Positions 36,598 through 46,411 are shown, counted from the first letter of the stretch. The stretch: 64,000 bases of DNA from an uncultured Cellulophaga sp. (GCA_947492955.1 CANLOV010000004.1:1-64000), one strand, 5' to 3'. Notes: generated by a model not told the origin, from the letters alone. Numbers and translations are program-made.

Positions 36598-37710
36598 ATG
36601 GATAAAATAAAAGAAACATACAATAGACTTAAAAAAAATAGTGAGACTATTTTAGGGTATCCGGTTGCTAGGGGATTCTCATATCAAGAATTTGCGCCTT
36701 TCTTAGATTTATGTATTAATAATGTTGGTGATCCAGAAATACAATCTACAAGTGCTATGGATACAAAGGAAATAGAAAGAGAGTGTATTGCTTTTTTTGC
36801 AAATATGTTATCTGCAACAATGAAAGATGTTTGGGGCTACATTACAAATGGGGGCACAGAAGGTAATTTATATGGGCTTTATTTAGCCAGAGAAAATTTT
36901 CCTAATGCAGTAGTATATTATAGTGAAGCTACACATTATAGCGTGCACAAAAATTTACATTTACTTAATGTAGATAATATTGTAATTAAAAGCCAAGAAA
37001 ATGGAGAAATGAATTATAATGATTTGGAGCAAGTGCTAATGATGCATAGACACAGACCTGCTATTTTTTTCTTGAATATAGGCACTACAATGACAGAAGC
37101 TATTGATAATTTAGATGAGGTAAAACGAATTATAGATAATTACGCTATAAAGGATTATTATATACACTGTGATGCTGCTTTTTTAGGACTTGTAGCTCCT
37201 TACAGAAACCCAAAGCCTAAATTCGATTTTGCAGAAAATGTAGATAGTATTGCCATTTCTGGACATAAATTTATAGGAAGTCCCATACCTTGTGGTGTAG
37301 TTTTAGCAAAAAGAAAACATAGGAATAGGATAGGAAATGCTATTTCTTATATAGGAACAATGGATACTACTATTACGGGGTCTCGTAATGGGCTTACACC
37401 ATTATTTATGTGGTATTTTATTAAAAAATACGGAAAAGAAGGTTTAAAAAAACAAATAGGAGAGTCACTAGAATTAGCCTCTTATACAGAAAAAAAACTT
37501 TCTGAAATAGGAGTAAAGGCATGGCGTAATAAAGATGCTTTAACAATAGTTTTTAATAAACCTTCAGAATTTTTATGTAAAAAATACCAATTAGCTTCAG
37601 AAAAAAATATAGCTCATATTATATGCGCTCCAGGTGTAAAAAAAGAAGAAATAAATATGTTTTTAAAAGATTTAAAAGCAGAAATAATGCTAAAAGATAT
37701 TGCCTGTTAA
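36598..37710 (+). CDS. hdc: PLP-dependent histidine decarboxylase
   Basis: The ATG at 36598 (370 aa) is preceded by AAAGGTAAG; an upstream GTG would add three residues. The protein is a group II PLP decarboxylase with PLP-Lys K224 (SGHKFIGSPIPCGV), TNGGTEGNLYG and HCDAAF. The SGHKFIGSPIPCG segment and length match bacterial PLP-type histidine decarboxylases, which make histamine. Related serine decarboxylases share much of this, so the substrate is likely but not certain. It is divergent from the AsnC regulator and overlaps the convergent sigma factor gene by 4 bp. Confidence 0.8.
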   Translation: MDKIKETYNRLKKNSETILGYPVARGFSYQEFAPFLDLCINNVGDPEIQSTSAMDTKEIERECIAFFANMLSATMKDVWGYITNGGTEGNLYGLYLARENFPNAVVYYSEATHYSVHKNLHLLNVDNIVIKSQENGEMNYNDLEQVLMMHRHRPAIFFLNIGTTMTEAIDNLDEVKRIIDNYAIKDYYIHCDAAFLGLVAPYRNPKPKFDFAENVDSIAISGHKFIGSPIPCGVVLAKRKHRNRIGNAISYIGTMDTTITGSRNGLTPLFMWYFIKKYGKEGLKKQIGESLELASYTEKKLSEIGVKAWRNKDALTIVFNKPSEFLCKKYQLASEKNIAHIICAPGVKKEEINMFLKDLKAEIMLKDIAC

Positions 37711-38960
37711 TTAGTGTTTTTTATTATTAATAACTGTTCTTTTTTCTTTAATAAATATTTCTTTTCCAAATCATTGTTTACGATAGTTAAAGATTTTTCT
37801 AAAAAAGAAATAGCAAGGTCTATATTTCCTGTTTTTTCGTGGTATTTAGAATAGCATCCGTAGAGTAAATAAGACCGTTGTTCTAAGTTTTTAATATTAA
37901 TATTTTCAAGTATATTATAGGCGCTTACATAATCTTCTAATTGTATTTTTACGATAGCCGTATTTAATAAAGAAGAGGCAGATGGGTAAAATTGGTTTAA
38001 TTGTTTGTACCAATGAAGAATTTTTTTCCAGTTGGTAGTTGCAAATGTTTTAGCCTTTATATGTTCAAAAGCAATAGAAGCTTCGTAATGGTATTTAGAA
38101 ATATCCTTATATTCTGTAGATTTTAATAAAGCATTATTACCAACATTTATAAGCGGTTTGTACCATTTTGTTCTGTCTTGGTGCTCTAAGTCTACAATTT
38201 CATTATGCTCGTTTATTTTACTCTCTAATCTAGAAGCATGAAAACACATTAAAGAAAATAAAGTGTAAATACTTCCTGATCTAAATTGTTCTTTTTTTAA
38301 TAAAAGCTTACAAAGCCTAATAGCTTCTCCACATAAGTCTTTGGAAATTAAATGGTTTTTTTTAGTTGAATGAAAACCTTCATTAAAGGTTAAATATATA
38401 ACGTCTAAAACTCGTTCTATTCGTGTGTTTATTTTATTATTGGGAGGAAAATTAAACTTAATCTTTTTTTCAATAATTGTTTTTCGGGCTCTAGTTAATC
38501 TTTTTTTTATGGTTTCTTCTTTTACAAGTAAAGCAGCAGCAATTTCTTTTGTACTAAAACCAGAAATAGTTTTTAAAGCAAATGCTATTTGTTCGTTGGG
38601 TTTAAGCTTTGGGTGGCAAGCAACAAATATCATTCTAAGCTGGTTGTCCTCTATTTCATGATCTAAAAATAGTTCGTTAAATTGTATCGTAGCAGCACCA
38701 GAAGCAATTTTATTGTACCTAATATTATCAGCTTTAATTTTTCGGAGTAAATCTATTATTCTATTTTTAGCTACTTTAATAAGCCAAGCTTCAGGATTTT
38801 CTGGTATTTGATTGCGCCACTGTATTGTTGCTTTTATAAAAGTATCTTGTACAGCATCTTCTATGGTTTCTATGTGCGATAAGCCAAAGAAATTGGTTAA
38901 AATTGCAACCATCTTTCCATACTGATGTCTAAAAAGATGGTCTACAATTTTACTATTCAT
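37707..38960 (-). CDS. ECF RNA polymerase sigma factor with long C-terminal extension (ECF42 type)
   Basis: The 417-aa protein has sigma region 2 (FGLSHIETIEDAVQDTFIKA) and region 4 (about 105-160, ISGFSTKEIAAALLVKEETIKKRL). About 230 further residues of helical, TPR-like sequence follow, including the family-typical YLTFNEGFHST. ECF42 sigma factors have this layout, lack a classical anti-sigma factor and are paired with DGPF/YCII-like proteins. Such a gene lies 28 bp upstream on the same strand. Confidence 0.9.
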   Translation of the reverse strand: MNSKIVDHLFRHQYGKMVAILTNFFGLSHIETIEDAVQDTFIKATIQWRNQIPENPEAWLIKVAKNRIIDLLRKIKADNIRYNKIASGAATIQFNELFLDHEIEDNQLRMIFVACHPKLKPNEQIAFALKTISGFSTKEIAAALLVKEETIKKRLTRARKTIIEKKIKFNFPPNNKINTRIERVLDVIYLTFNEGFHSTKKNHLISKDLCGEAIRLCKLLLKKEQFRSGSIYTLFSLMCFHASRLESKINEHNEIVDLEHQDRTKWYKPLINVGNNALLKSTEYKDISKYHYEASIAFEHIKAKTFATTNWKKILHWYKQLNQFYPSASSLLNTAIVKIQLEDYVSAYNILENINIKNLEQRSYLLYGCYSKYHEKTGNIDLAISFLEKSLTIVNNDLEKKYLLKKKEQLLIIKNTN

Positions 38961-38988
38961 AGGTATTGGTGTTAACTAAAAATACCAA

Positions 38989-39336
38989 TTATTGATCAAA
39001 TACCATTACTTCTCTTATTTCAACAGTACCATCTAAATCATAATCTGGATAATCTTCTGCAATTTTTACAACCTCATCTGCATCTTTTGCAGAAACAATG
39101 TAATAACCACCAACTAATTCTTTACTCTCAGCAAAAGGCCCATCGGTAATAACTCTATCTTTACCAGAAACTCTTTTAGCGGTGCTTACTAAAGCATTTC
39201 CACCTTTTAGAATACCTTGCGCTTCCATTTTACCATTCCAAGCAAACCACTTGCTCATTCTGTTTTGTAGTTCTTCTTGTGATAATCCTAAATCTTCGTA
39301 GCTAGGTCCAATAAAAATCATCATAAAATCTTTCAT
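38989..39336 (-). CDS. YCII-related (DGPF) protein, partner of the ECF sigma factor
   Basis: The 115-aa protein has TDGPFAESKELVGGYYIV, the signature of DGPF/YCII-related proteins, and a C-terminal EIREVMVFD. It is co-oriented with and 28 bp ahead of the ECF42-type sigma gene, the standard gene pair. Its biochemical role is unknown. Confidence 0.9.
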   Translation of the reverse strand: MKDFMMIFIGPSYEDLGLSQEELQNRMSKWFAWNGKMEAQGILKGGNALVSTAKRVSGKDRVITDGPFAESKELVGGYYIVSAKDADEVVKIAEDYPDYDLDGTVEIREVMVFDQ

Positions 39337-39417
39337 AATTTTTTAGTTTTTAAGTGTTATTAATTTATAGTATAACGAAGCTATTTTTTAGTTAGGGGAC
39401 ATAAAAAGAATAAAATA

Positions 39418-40161
39418 TTATTCTTTTTTCTCAAACATTTTAATCGTATAATCTAAGAGTTCTGTTCCTCCTGTATTACCATGGCCAGGAATTATAACTT
39501 TTAAATTTGGAAACTCTTTTTTTATTTTTTTAACAGTATTAGACCATTCATTTGTATTGGCATCTCCTAAATAGCCTTTGCCTGCATTAACCGATTTAAT
39601 TAAACAGCCGCCAAATAACACTTCTTCTTTAGGGATGTAGCCAACAATGTTATCTATTGTATGACCTTCTCCGTAGAATTGAGTAGTTACAGGTGTTTTA
39701 CCTATTATAAGCTCAATTTTTTTATCAAAACCATGTTTAGGTAACGTATTTATACTATCATTCTTTGCTAATTTAATGGTTAAATTATTAGCGTAAGATT
39801 GTATGTTGTTAGTATGAAACTCTGGTAAACCACCTAAACAATCGTTGTGAAAGTGAGTTATTACAACTGCTTTTATTTTCTTTTTTAAATCCTTTTTAAT
39901 CCAATGTATAAGTTCTTTTGAAGTTTCATTATCTACAGGTGTATCAAAAACAATAGCTTCATTTTCATTAAAATAAACCATTCCGTTACAAGCTACTTTT
40001 CCATAATCATTAGTTTGTAAGTAAGAAATATGAACAAAAGCATTGGCACTAACAGGTTTAATTTTTAATGTTTCAGATTCGTAACTTTTACTAGTAGCCA
40101 CTTGTGTAGAAGAGCATGCACTTATGAATATGGAAAAGAAGAAAATAAGCAGCTTATTCAT
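39418..40161 (-). CDS. Metallo-beta-lactamase-fold lipoprotein, subclass B1-like
   Basis: The 247-aa protein has a lipobox (ISACSST, C16) and a complete B1-type zinc set: H103, H105, D107 (THFHND), H167 (GEGHT), C186 (FGGCLIKS) and H227 (PGHG). FGGCLIKSVNAGKGYLGDANTNEW is characteristic of subclass B1 beta-lactamases rather than glyoxalase II or lactonases. It could hydrolyse beta-lactams from an outer- or inner-membrane anchor, but activity and spectrum cannot be read from sequence. It is 31 bp downstream of an OmpA-like gene on the same strand. Confidence 0.85.
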   Translation of the reverse strand: MNKLLIFFFSIFISACSSTQVATSKSYESETLKIKPVSANAFVHISYLQTNDYGKVACNGMVYFNENEAIVFDTPVDNETSKELIHWIKKDLKKKIKAVVITHFHNDCLGGLPEFHTNNIQSYANNLTIKLAKNDSINTLPKHGFDKKIELIIGKTPVTTQFYGEGHTIDNIVGYIPKEEVLFGGCLIKSVNAGKGYLGDANTNEWSNTVKKIKKEFPNLKVIIPGHGNTGGTELLDYTIKMFEKKE

Positions 40162-40192
40162 TTTTAATATCCTTTAATTTTGTTTGTAAAAC

Positions 40193-41005
40193 TTAATCCG
40201 CATTTTTCATATCTTCCTTAAGTTTTGCATAAAACTTATCGTATTTAGGCGATAGTTTAATTTGTGTTGTAGTTTCTACACCGTTAAAACCAATATCACT
40301 TTTACCAAAAGGAATTAAACGAGCAGGATTTACTGCAAATTTATTTTGAAATAAGCTTGCAATAGCGGCAGCTTGTCTGGCACTTAAATCCCAATTATCT
40401 ATAAGACCATTACTAAAAGTTAAAGCATTACTCGTTGTTTCTATACCAATATTTAAATCGCTATGTGTATTTGCTGCAACAGCTATTTTGTTTAAAAAAG
40501 TTTCTGCTTCTGGAGTTACGGTATATTTAGTATCTACATCGCCAAAAAGTAAAGCATTGTCCAGAGTAATATATATAGCGTTATTACTTGCTGCTATTTT
40601 AGCATCTTCTCCTAGTGTTTTTTTTAAAGAAGTAAAAGCTAACAAGGTTATAGAATCCTGAGTAGCATACATATTGCTAATGGCTTGTAGTTGCTTTTCT
40701 TTTTTTTGTAATGCTTTTAACGTAGCATTAATATTATCTGATCTTTGACTAGATGCAGAAGTGAATTTTTTTATATTTTCTAATAACTGCTTATTAGCTT
40801 CTCTAATATCTATTAATTCTTTTTCAACAGAAGTTACACGAGTTGCGCTTACTCTTGCTTCTTTTTTAGATGCTGTTAAGGCCTCTTTTGTTGTGCTAAC
40901 CTCATCTTTTAAACTAGCTATCTCTGCTAATAATTCCGATTTTTTCTGCGCATGGGCTGTTATTGTTACTATTGTTAATGCTATTAGTGTAATAATTTTT
41001 TTCAT
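40193..41005 (-). CDS. OmpA-like protein with coiled coil, degenerate peptidoglycan motif
   Basis: The 270-aa protein has a signal peptide (ending TAHAQ), a long coiled-coil segment (about 22-115) and an OmpA-like C-terminal domain (about 140-260). It resembles the OmpA lipoprotein at 62164-63018, sharing the NWDLSxRxA segment. However, the usual EGHTDN becomes GIETTSN, and the N..NRR-type ending is TQIKLSPKYDKFY. Peptidoglycan binding may be lost. It precedes the metallo-beta-lactamase gene. Confidence 0.8.
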   Translation of the reverse strand: MKKIITLIALTIVTITAHAQKKSELLAEIASLKDEVSTTKEALTASKKEARVSATRVTSVEKELIDIREANKQLLENIKKFTSASSQRSDNINATLKALQKKEKQLQAISNMYATQDSITLLAFTSLKKTLGEDAKIAASNNAIYITLDNALLFGDVDTKYTVTPEAETFLNKIAVAANTHSDLNIGIETTSNALTFSNGLIDNWDLSARQAAAIASLFQNKFAVNPARLIPFGKSDIGFNGVETTTQIKLSPKYDKFYAKLKEDMKNAD

Positions 41006-41059
41006 ACTATAATTTCTGTTCTATTGTTTTTTGTTTATAAAATTAAAAGTTTCTCTTTA

Positions 41060-41090
41060 ATTCCTAATTCCTAATTCCTAATTCCTAATT
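41060..41090. repeat. Tandem 7-bp repeat (ATTCCTA)x4.4
   Basis: Four full copies of ATTCCTA and a partial fifth lie in the 79-bp gap between the glutamate-synthase-like gene and the OmpA-like gene. The last copy overlaps the stop codon (TAG on the minus strand) of the former. Slippage would change only the 3' untranslated region. Confidence 0.9.
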
Positions 41091-42650
41091 GTTAACCGTT
41101 TTTCCTCCTAAATATTCACAATTATAAAGTGCATCCATAGTAGTAAAAGGAACTTTAGTTTTATCATATTTATAAGAAGATTTTAAGTCTTTATTTAAAT
41201 CATTATCATCTACATTTACATGTATATCTTCCATAGTAAACTGGCAAGGGTGTTCGTAACCAGCAGCATGCGTAATTTCTAAGAATTCTTTACGAAAGGT
41301 TTTAAAATATTGAGCTAATCGGTCCGATTTTAAAGGAATGTTTATTCCGTTTTGTAACCATTTACTTTGTGTTGCAATACCAGCAGGGCAGCGGTTCGTA
41401 TGGCATATTTGAGCTTGTATACATCCAATACTCATCATAGCTTCTCTGGCAACATTAATAACATCTACACCCATAGAAAATGCCATGGCTGCTTTTGCAG
41501 GGAAACCTAATTTGCCACTACCAATAAAAACAATTCTTTGGGTTAAATTTCTTTTTAAAAATACTTTATACAAGCTAGAAAAACCATAAACCCATGGTAA
41601 AGACACATGGTCTGCAAAACTTGGTGGTGCGGCACCTGTACCACCTTCGCCACCATCAACAGCAATAAAATCTGGACCTTTTCCAGATTTAACCATTAAA
41701 TCTGCTAATTTTTCCCATTGGTCTAATTTTCCAATAGCCCCTTTTATACCTACAGGAAGCCCCGTTTCATTGGCAATATTTTCTATTAATTCTAATAATT
41801 CTTCAATAGAGCTAAAAGCTTTATGTGCAGAAGGAGAAAGCACATCTTTACCCACTTCTACACCACGTATTTTGGCTATTTCTGGTGTTATTTTAGCTCC
41901 TGGTAAAACCCCACCTTTTCCTGGTTTAGCACCCTGAGAAAGTTTTATTTCTATAGCTTTAATACACGGGTTTTCATCTACCAATATTTTAAGTTTTTCC
42001 ATAGAAAAACCACCTTCTTTATTTCGTACCCCAAAATACCCAGTACCAAAATGAAAAACTACATCGCCTCCTTGTTTATGATAGGGAGATAAGCCTCCCT
42101 CACCAGTATTATGGTAAGCGCTAGCTATGGCAACTCCTTTGTTTAAAGATGCTACGGCAGCAGCAGAGAGCGAACCAAAACTCATAGCAGAAACATTAAT
42201 TATAGAAGCTGGTCTATATGGTTTTCTACGTTTGTTGTATGCTCCAATAATTTTTGCACATGGTAAAAAAGAAGCATCTGTTTTATTTGGATGTTTTTCT
42301 GGCAATTGGTAAGCCATCATTTGGTTCTTTACAAAAATATGTTGGTGCGCATAAATATCTCTATCGGTACCAAAACCTTCGTAATTATTCTCTTTTTTGG
42401 CAGAAGCGTATATCCAACTTCTTTCAATACGGTTAAAAGGAAGCTCTTCTCTATTATTAGCCACAAAATATTGGCGCATCTCCGGGCCAATACTTTCTAA
42501 CCAATATCTAAAATGTCCAACGATAGGGAAGTTGTGGGTAATCGTATGCGATTTTTGAAAAAAGATATCTCTAAGAGCAACTAAAATAGCTACTACAATT
42601 AGCCATCCCCACCATGGAATATTGGCAGGTATATTTAATAAAGAATCCAT
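41085..42650 (-). CDS. FMN-binding glutamate synthase-like protein (GltB2 family)
   Basis: The 521-aa protein has an N-terminal membrane segment (WWGWLIVVAILVAL) and a glutamate-synthase alpha-subunit-like FMN barrel, with INVSAMSFGSLSAAAV, AIEIKLSQGAKPGKGG, VDGGEGGTGAAP and a Cys cluster CIQAQICHTNRCPAGIATQ resembling the 3Fe-4S motif. The glutaminase and C-terminal beta-helix domains are missing, as is normal for this stand-alone family. The electron donor and true substrate are unknown. Confidence 0.88.
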   Translation of the reverse strand: MDSLLNIPANIPWWGWLIVVAILVALRDIFFQKSHTITHNFPIVGHFRYWLESIGPEMRQYFVANNREELPFNRIERSWIYASAKKENNYEGFGTDRDIYAHQHIFVKNQMMAYQLPEKHPNKTDASFLPCAKIIGAYNKRRKPYRPASIINVSAMSFGSLSAAAVASLNKGVAIASAYHNTGEGGLSPYHKQGGDVVFHFGTGYFGVRNKEGGFSMEKLKILVDENPCIKAIEIKLSQGAKPGKGGVLPGAKITPEIAKIRGVEVGKDVLSPSAHKAFSSIEELLELIENIANETGLPVGIKGAIGKLDQWEKLADLMVKSGKGPDFIAVDGGEGGTGAAPPSFADHVSLPWVYGFSSLYKVFLKRNLTQRIVFIGSGKLGFPAKAAMAFSMGVDVINVAREAMMSIGCIQAQICHTNRCPAGIATQSKWLQNGINIPLKSDRLAQYFKTFRKEFLEITHAAGYEHPCQFTMEDIHVNVDDNDLNKDLKSSYKYDKTKVPFTTMDALYNCEYLGGKTVNN

Positions 42651-42847
42651 ATGTATTATATCAATTTAATAGTTAAAATAACATTCTAACGCAGGAAAGA
42701 AAGTTATAGTGTTTAGTTATAAAGTCTAAAGATATTCAAATTAATAAAACCACGCTCTATTGTTCATAATTATTAAAATCATGGTTTTAAGATGTACGTA
42801 TTTATAGTTAAATTCACACTTTAATTAGATTTTAATCTGCACACGTA

Positions 42848-45169
42848 TTGGAGAAATATATAGAAGAACTAAATGAAGCGCAAAAAGCACCTGTTTTACA
42901 TAAAGATGGGGCTTTAATGGTAATTGCTGGAGCAGGGTCTGGAAAAACCAGAGTACTAACTTATCGTATAGCTTATTTAATGAATCAGGGTATAGATTCG
43001 TTTAATATTCTTGCACTAACATTTACAAATAAAGCCGCACGAGAAATGAAAGTGCGTATTGCTAATATCGTAGGAGCATCAGAAACCAAAAATTTGTGGA
43101 TGGGGACATTCCACTCCGTTTTTGCTAAATTATTACGTTTTGATGGCGATAAATTAGGCTTCCCAAGTAATTTTACAATTTACGATACACAAGATTCTCA
43201 ACGTCTTATTTCTTCTATTATTAAAGAAATGGGGTTAGATAAAGATATATATAAATACAAACAGGTACAAAATAGAATATCGTCTTATAAAAATAGCTTA
43301 ATTACTGTAAAAGCTTATTTTAATGATGCCGATTTACAAGAGGCCGATGCTATGGCAAAGCGACCACGAATGGGGGAGATTTATGAGAATTATGTAGACC
43401 GTTGCTTTAAAGCTGGTGCTATGGATTTTGACGACCTTTTATTACGTACCAATGAATTATTAACACGTTTCCCAGATGTTTTAGCAAAATACCAAAATAG
43501 GTTTAGGTATATATTGGTAGATGAGTACCAAGATACCAACCATTCTCAATATTTAATAGTAAAAGCATTATCAGATAAGTTTCAAAATATATGTGTGGTA
43601 GGAGACGATGCGCAGAGTATATACTCTTTCCGTGGTGCTAATATTAATAACATCTTAAATTTTCAGAAAGATTACGATAATGTTGGTATGTACCGATTAG
43701 AACAAAATTACCGTTCTACCAATAATATTGTAAAAGCTGCAAACTCCATTATCGCTAAAAATAAAAACCAGTTAGAAAAAGTAGTTTGGACCTCTAATGA
43801 TGATGGACCTAAAATAAAAGTACATCGTAGTGATACAGATGCGGAAGAAGGGCGTTTTGTAGCAAGTTCTATTTTTGAACATAAAATGCAGAAGCAAATG
43901 TCTAATGGAGAATTTGCTATTTTATATCGTACCAATTCACAATCTAGGGCTATGGAAGATGCTTTACGTAAGCGAGATATTCCGTACCGTATTTATGGAG
44001 GACTATCATTCTACCAGCGTAAAGAAATTAAAGATTTGCTTTCTTATTTAAGGTTAATAATTAATATTAAAGATGAAGAAGCTTTAAAAAGAGTTATTAA
44101 TTACCCAGCAAGGGGGATAGGACAAACTACAGTAGAGCGTTTATCTGTTGCAGCCAACCATTATGGGCGTTCTATTATAGAAGTAATAGAAAATTTAGAT
44201 AAGATAAACTTAAAAATTAATGCAGGTACAAAAAGAAAGCTCGAAGATTTTGTTACCATGATCAAAAGCTTTCAGATATTAAATGAGACTGCAGATGCTT
44301 TTACACTAGCAGAACACGTTGCTAAGAAAACAGCTATTTTATTAGAGTTAAAAAAAGACGGAACTCCAGAAGGTATTGCCCGTATGGATAATATTGAAGA
44401 GTTATTAAATGGTATACGAGATTTTGTAGAAGGACAACGAGAAGTAGCAGATGCGAAAGGAGATATTGGAGAGTTTTTAGAAGATGTAGCTTTAGCAACA
44501 GATTTAGATAATGATACAGGAGATGATGATAGAGTAGCTTTAATGACTATTCACCTAGCCAAAGGATTAGAGTTTCCATGTGTATATATTGTGGGAATGG
44601 AAGAAGATTTGTTTCCGTCTGGCATGAGTATGAATACACGAAGCGAGCTAGAGGAAGAGCGACGTTTATTTTATGTAGCATTAACCCGTGCAGAACACCA
44701 AGCCTATTTAACGTATACGCAAAGTAGATACCGTTGGGGAAAATTAACAGATGCAGAACCTAGTCGTTTTATAGAAGAAATAGACGAGGAATTTATAGAA
44801 AACCTAACACCAGTAAGTAACTACCGTTATAAATCTCTAATAGATAAAAATATTTTTGGGGAAGTAGATAAAAGTAAGCTACGCCAAACAAAACCTTTAG
44901 CAGGAACGCCGCCAAGTACAGCACGCCCTAACGAAAGTCAATTAAAAAAGTTACGCAAGATAAAACCAGAATTATCGCAACCTATAGGAAATACTAATAG
45001 TATAGACCCTAATTTAAAAGAAGGAGCTTTAGTAAATCATACGCGTTTTGGTCATGGTAAAGTTTTAAAAATAGAAGGTGTTGGGAACGATAAAAAAGCG
45101 GAAATACAATTTCAGGGAAATATTAAAAAATTATTACTACGCTTTGCAAAATTGGAAGTGATAGGTTAA
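42848..45169 (+). CDS. UvrD/PcrA-type DNA helicase
   Basis: The 773-aa SF1 helicase has Walker A GAGSGKTR, LTFTNKAAREM, VDEYQDTN, GDDAQSIYSFRGA, LEQNYRST, TIHLAKGLEF and VALTRAE. The start must be the TTG at 42848, because an in-frame stop lies at 42833-42835, no ATG intervenes and MEKYIEELNEAQK fits family N-termini. It functions in nucleotide excision and mismatch repair and in clearing proteins from DNA. Confidence 0.95.
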   Translation: MEKYIEELNEAQKAPVLHKDGALMVIAGAGSGKTRVLTYRIAYLMNQGIDSFNILALTFTNKAAREMKVRIANIVGASETKNLWMGTFHSVFAKLLRFDGDKLGFPSNFTIYDTQDSQRLISSIIKEMGLDKDIYKYKQVQNRISSYKNSLITVKAYFNDADLQEADAMAKRPRMGEIYENYVDRCFKAGAMDFDDLLLRTNELLTRFPDVLAKYQNRFRYILVDEYQDTNHSQYLIVKALSDKFQNICVVGDDAQSIYSFRGANINNILNFQKDYDNVGMYRLEQNYRSTNNIVKAANSIIAKNKNQLEKVVWTSNDDGPKIKVHRSDTDAEEGRFVASSIFEHKMQKQMSNGEFAILYRTNSQSRAMEDALRKRDIPYRIYGGLSFYQRKEIKDLLSYLRLIINIKDEEALKRVINYPARGIGQTTVERLSVAANHYGRSIIEVIENLDKINLKINAGTKRKLEDFVTMIKSFQILNETADAFTLAEHVAKKTAILLELKKDGTPEGIARMDNIEELLNGIRDFVEGQREVADAKGDIGEFLEDVALATDLDNDTGDDDRVALMTIHLAKGLEFPCVYIVGMEEDLFPSGMSMNTRSELEEERRLFYVALTRAEHQAYLTYTQSRYRWGKLTDAEPSRFIEEIDEEFIENLTPVSNYRYKSLIDKNIFGEVDKSKLRQTKPLAGTPPSTARPNESQLKKLRKIKPELSQPIGNTNSIDPNLKEGALVNHTRFGHGKVLKIEGVGNDKKAEIQFQGNIKKLLLRFAKLEVIG

Positions 45170-45266
45170 TTTTTTTAAATTTAACTCTTTCTTTTTATCT
45201 TTAAGATGTTTATATCTAGTTAGTTATGATTTGTTTTGTAGTTCATTTTTATAAAAGTTATATTGA

Positions 45267-45704
45267 ATGAAAAATAAATTAAGAAAAATAAAAGTTGATA
45301 ACGAAACCTACTTATGGAAACGAGAACATAATCATTTAGAAGATTTTGAATATTCAAAATGTGTTGAGAAAGTCACTATTTATCTTGAAGGGTATAAAAA
45401 TTCACCGATTAATTTATTATTTAGAGAAGAAGATAACCTAAAAATTAAAAATAATTTAAATAAAGAAAAATGGTGTGTTGGTTATCCAGATGCAGGAGTA
45501 ATATGGCTATTTAAGCCTAGAGCAGATAAAAAACCACAAACAGAAAATATTCACATTAATTTAAATAGACCGGCTGTAATAGCAGAACTTATTAAATATT
45601 TTAATAATAACGGATGGAACCCGAAAGAAGTTAAAAAATCGTTTGTAATAGAAGATGCTTTAAAATTTCTTGATGTTATTAAATTACCTTTAGGAATCCA
45701 TTAA
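45267..45704 (+). CDS. Hypothetical protein
   Basis: The 145-aa protein is soluble and charged, with no signal peptide or membrane segment. It contains a repeated aromatic/basic pattern (ETYLWKREHNHL, WLFKPRADKK) and ends KFLDVIKLPLGIH. I do not recognise a family. Codon use is like that of the neighbours. It stands alone after the helicase gene. Confidence 0.6.
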   Translation: MKNKLRKIKVDNETYLWKREHNHLEDFEYSKCVEKVTIYLEGYKNSPINLLFREEDNLKIKNNLNKEKWCVGYPDAGVIWLFKPRADKKPQTENIHINLNRPAVIAELIKYFNNNGWNPKEVKKSFVIEDALKFLDVIKLPLGIH

Positions 45705-45777
45705 AAAATAAAAAGTTAACAAATGCTATTTAATATAGATTTTAGTATTTAACTTCAGTACTAATCATACTCAAAAA

Positions 45778-46411
45778 AATAAGAAAAAGAAAAAAGTATT
45801 TATTGTTTTAATTTGTCTGTTTGCATATCAAACAAGTGTAGCCCAAAATTGTGAATCTATCTCTCAATATAAACAAGGTATGTATATGGAATATACCAAT
45901 TACAATAAAAAAGGAAAATCAAAATCGGTAGAAAAACACATTATAGAAGCTGTAGATAGTAAAGGAGGGAATTTGGTTATACATATTAATACATCTGTAC
46001 TAGAAGGAAAAAAGCAATGCTTCTGCTCAGAAATATGTTTTACAATGTAATAATGGTAATTTTAAAGTAGATATGGCTAATTATGCATCGCATCAGTCAG
46101 AAAATCAAGAAGGGTCAATATCTGTAGAAGCTGTAGGAGATTTTATAGAATTTCCTAGTGGAATGATAGCGGGGATGATGCTTGCTGATGGTAATATTGA
46201 TATACAAATAGGAGAAGGAAACTCTTCTTTAGCTATTGCATATATGTCTGTATTAAATAGAAAAGTATTAGGGAAAGATAACCTAACAACTCCGGAAGGA
46301 ACGTTTAAGGGTTATAAAATAAGCTTTGATTATTTGTTTGATATGGGCATAATAAAGGTAATAGGTTCTGGTATAGAATGGTATTGGAATAATAAGAACA
46401 GAGAGCTATAG
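45778..46411 (+). pseudogene. Decayed exported protein gene (DUF3108/TapB-like), frameshifted and without a start codon
   Basis: The frame beginning near 45778 encodes a signal peptide (VFIVLICLFAYQTSVAQ) and a domain with YKQGMYMEYTNYNKKGKSK and VEKHIIEAVDS, and stops at 46045-46047. The frame that ends at 46411 continues the same domain (ASAQKYVLQCNNGNF, GMMLADGNIDIQ, GTFKGYKISFDY). Removing one A from the A6 run at 46008-46013 joins them. No ATG exists upstream of the signal sequence before an in-frame stop. The whole resembles TapB/DUF3108-type secreted proteins; the ATG at 46073 alone would give a 112-aa remnant. Confidence 0.75.

Noticed and set aside
39418-40161. Glyoxalase II or quorum-quenching lactonase
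   Set aside because: The zinc set includes Cys186 in a GGCLIKS context and HxHxD with the B1 pattern, which those enzymes lack.
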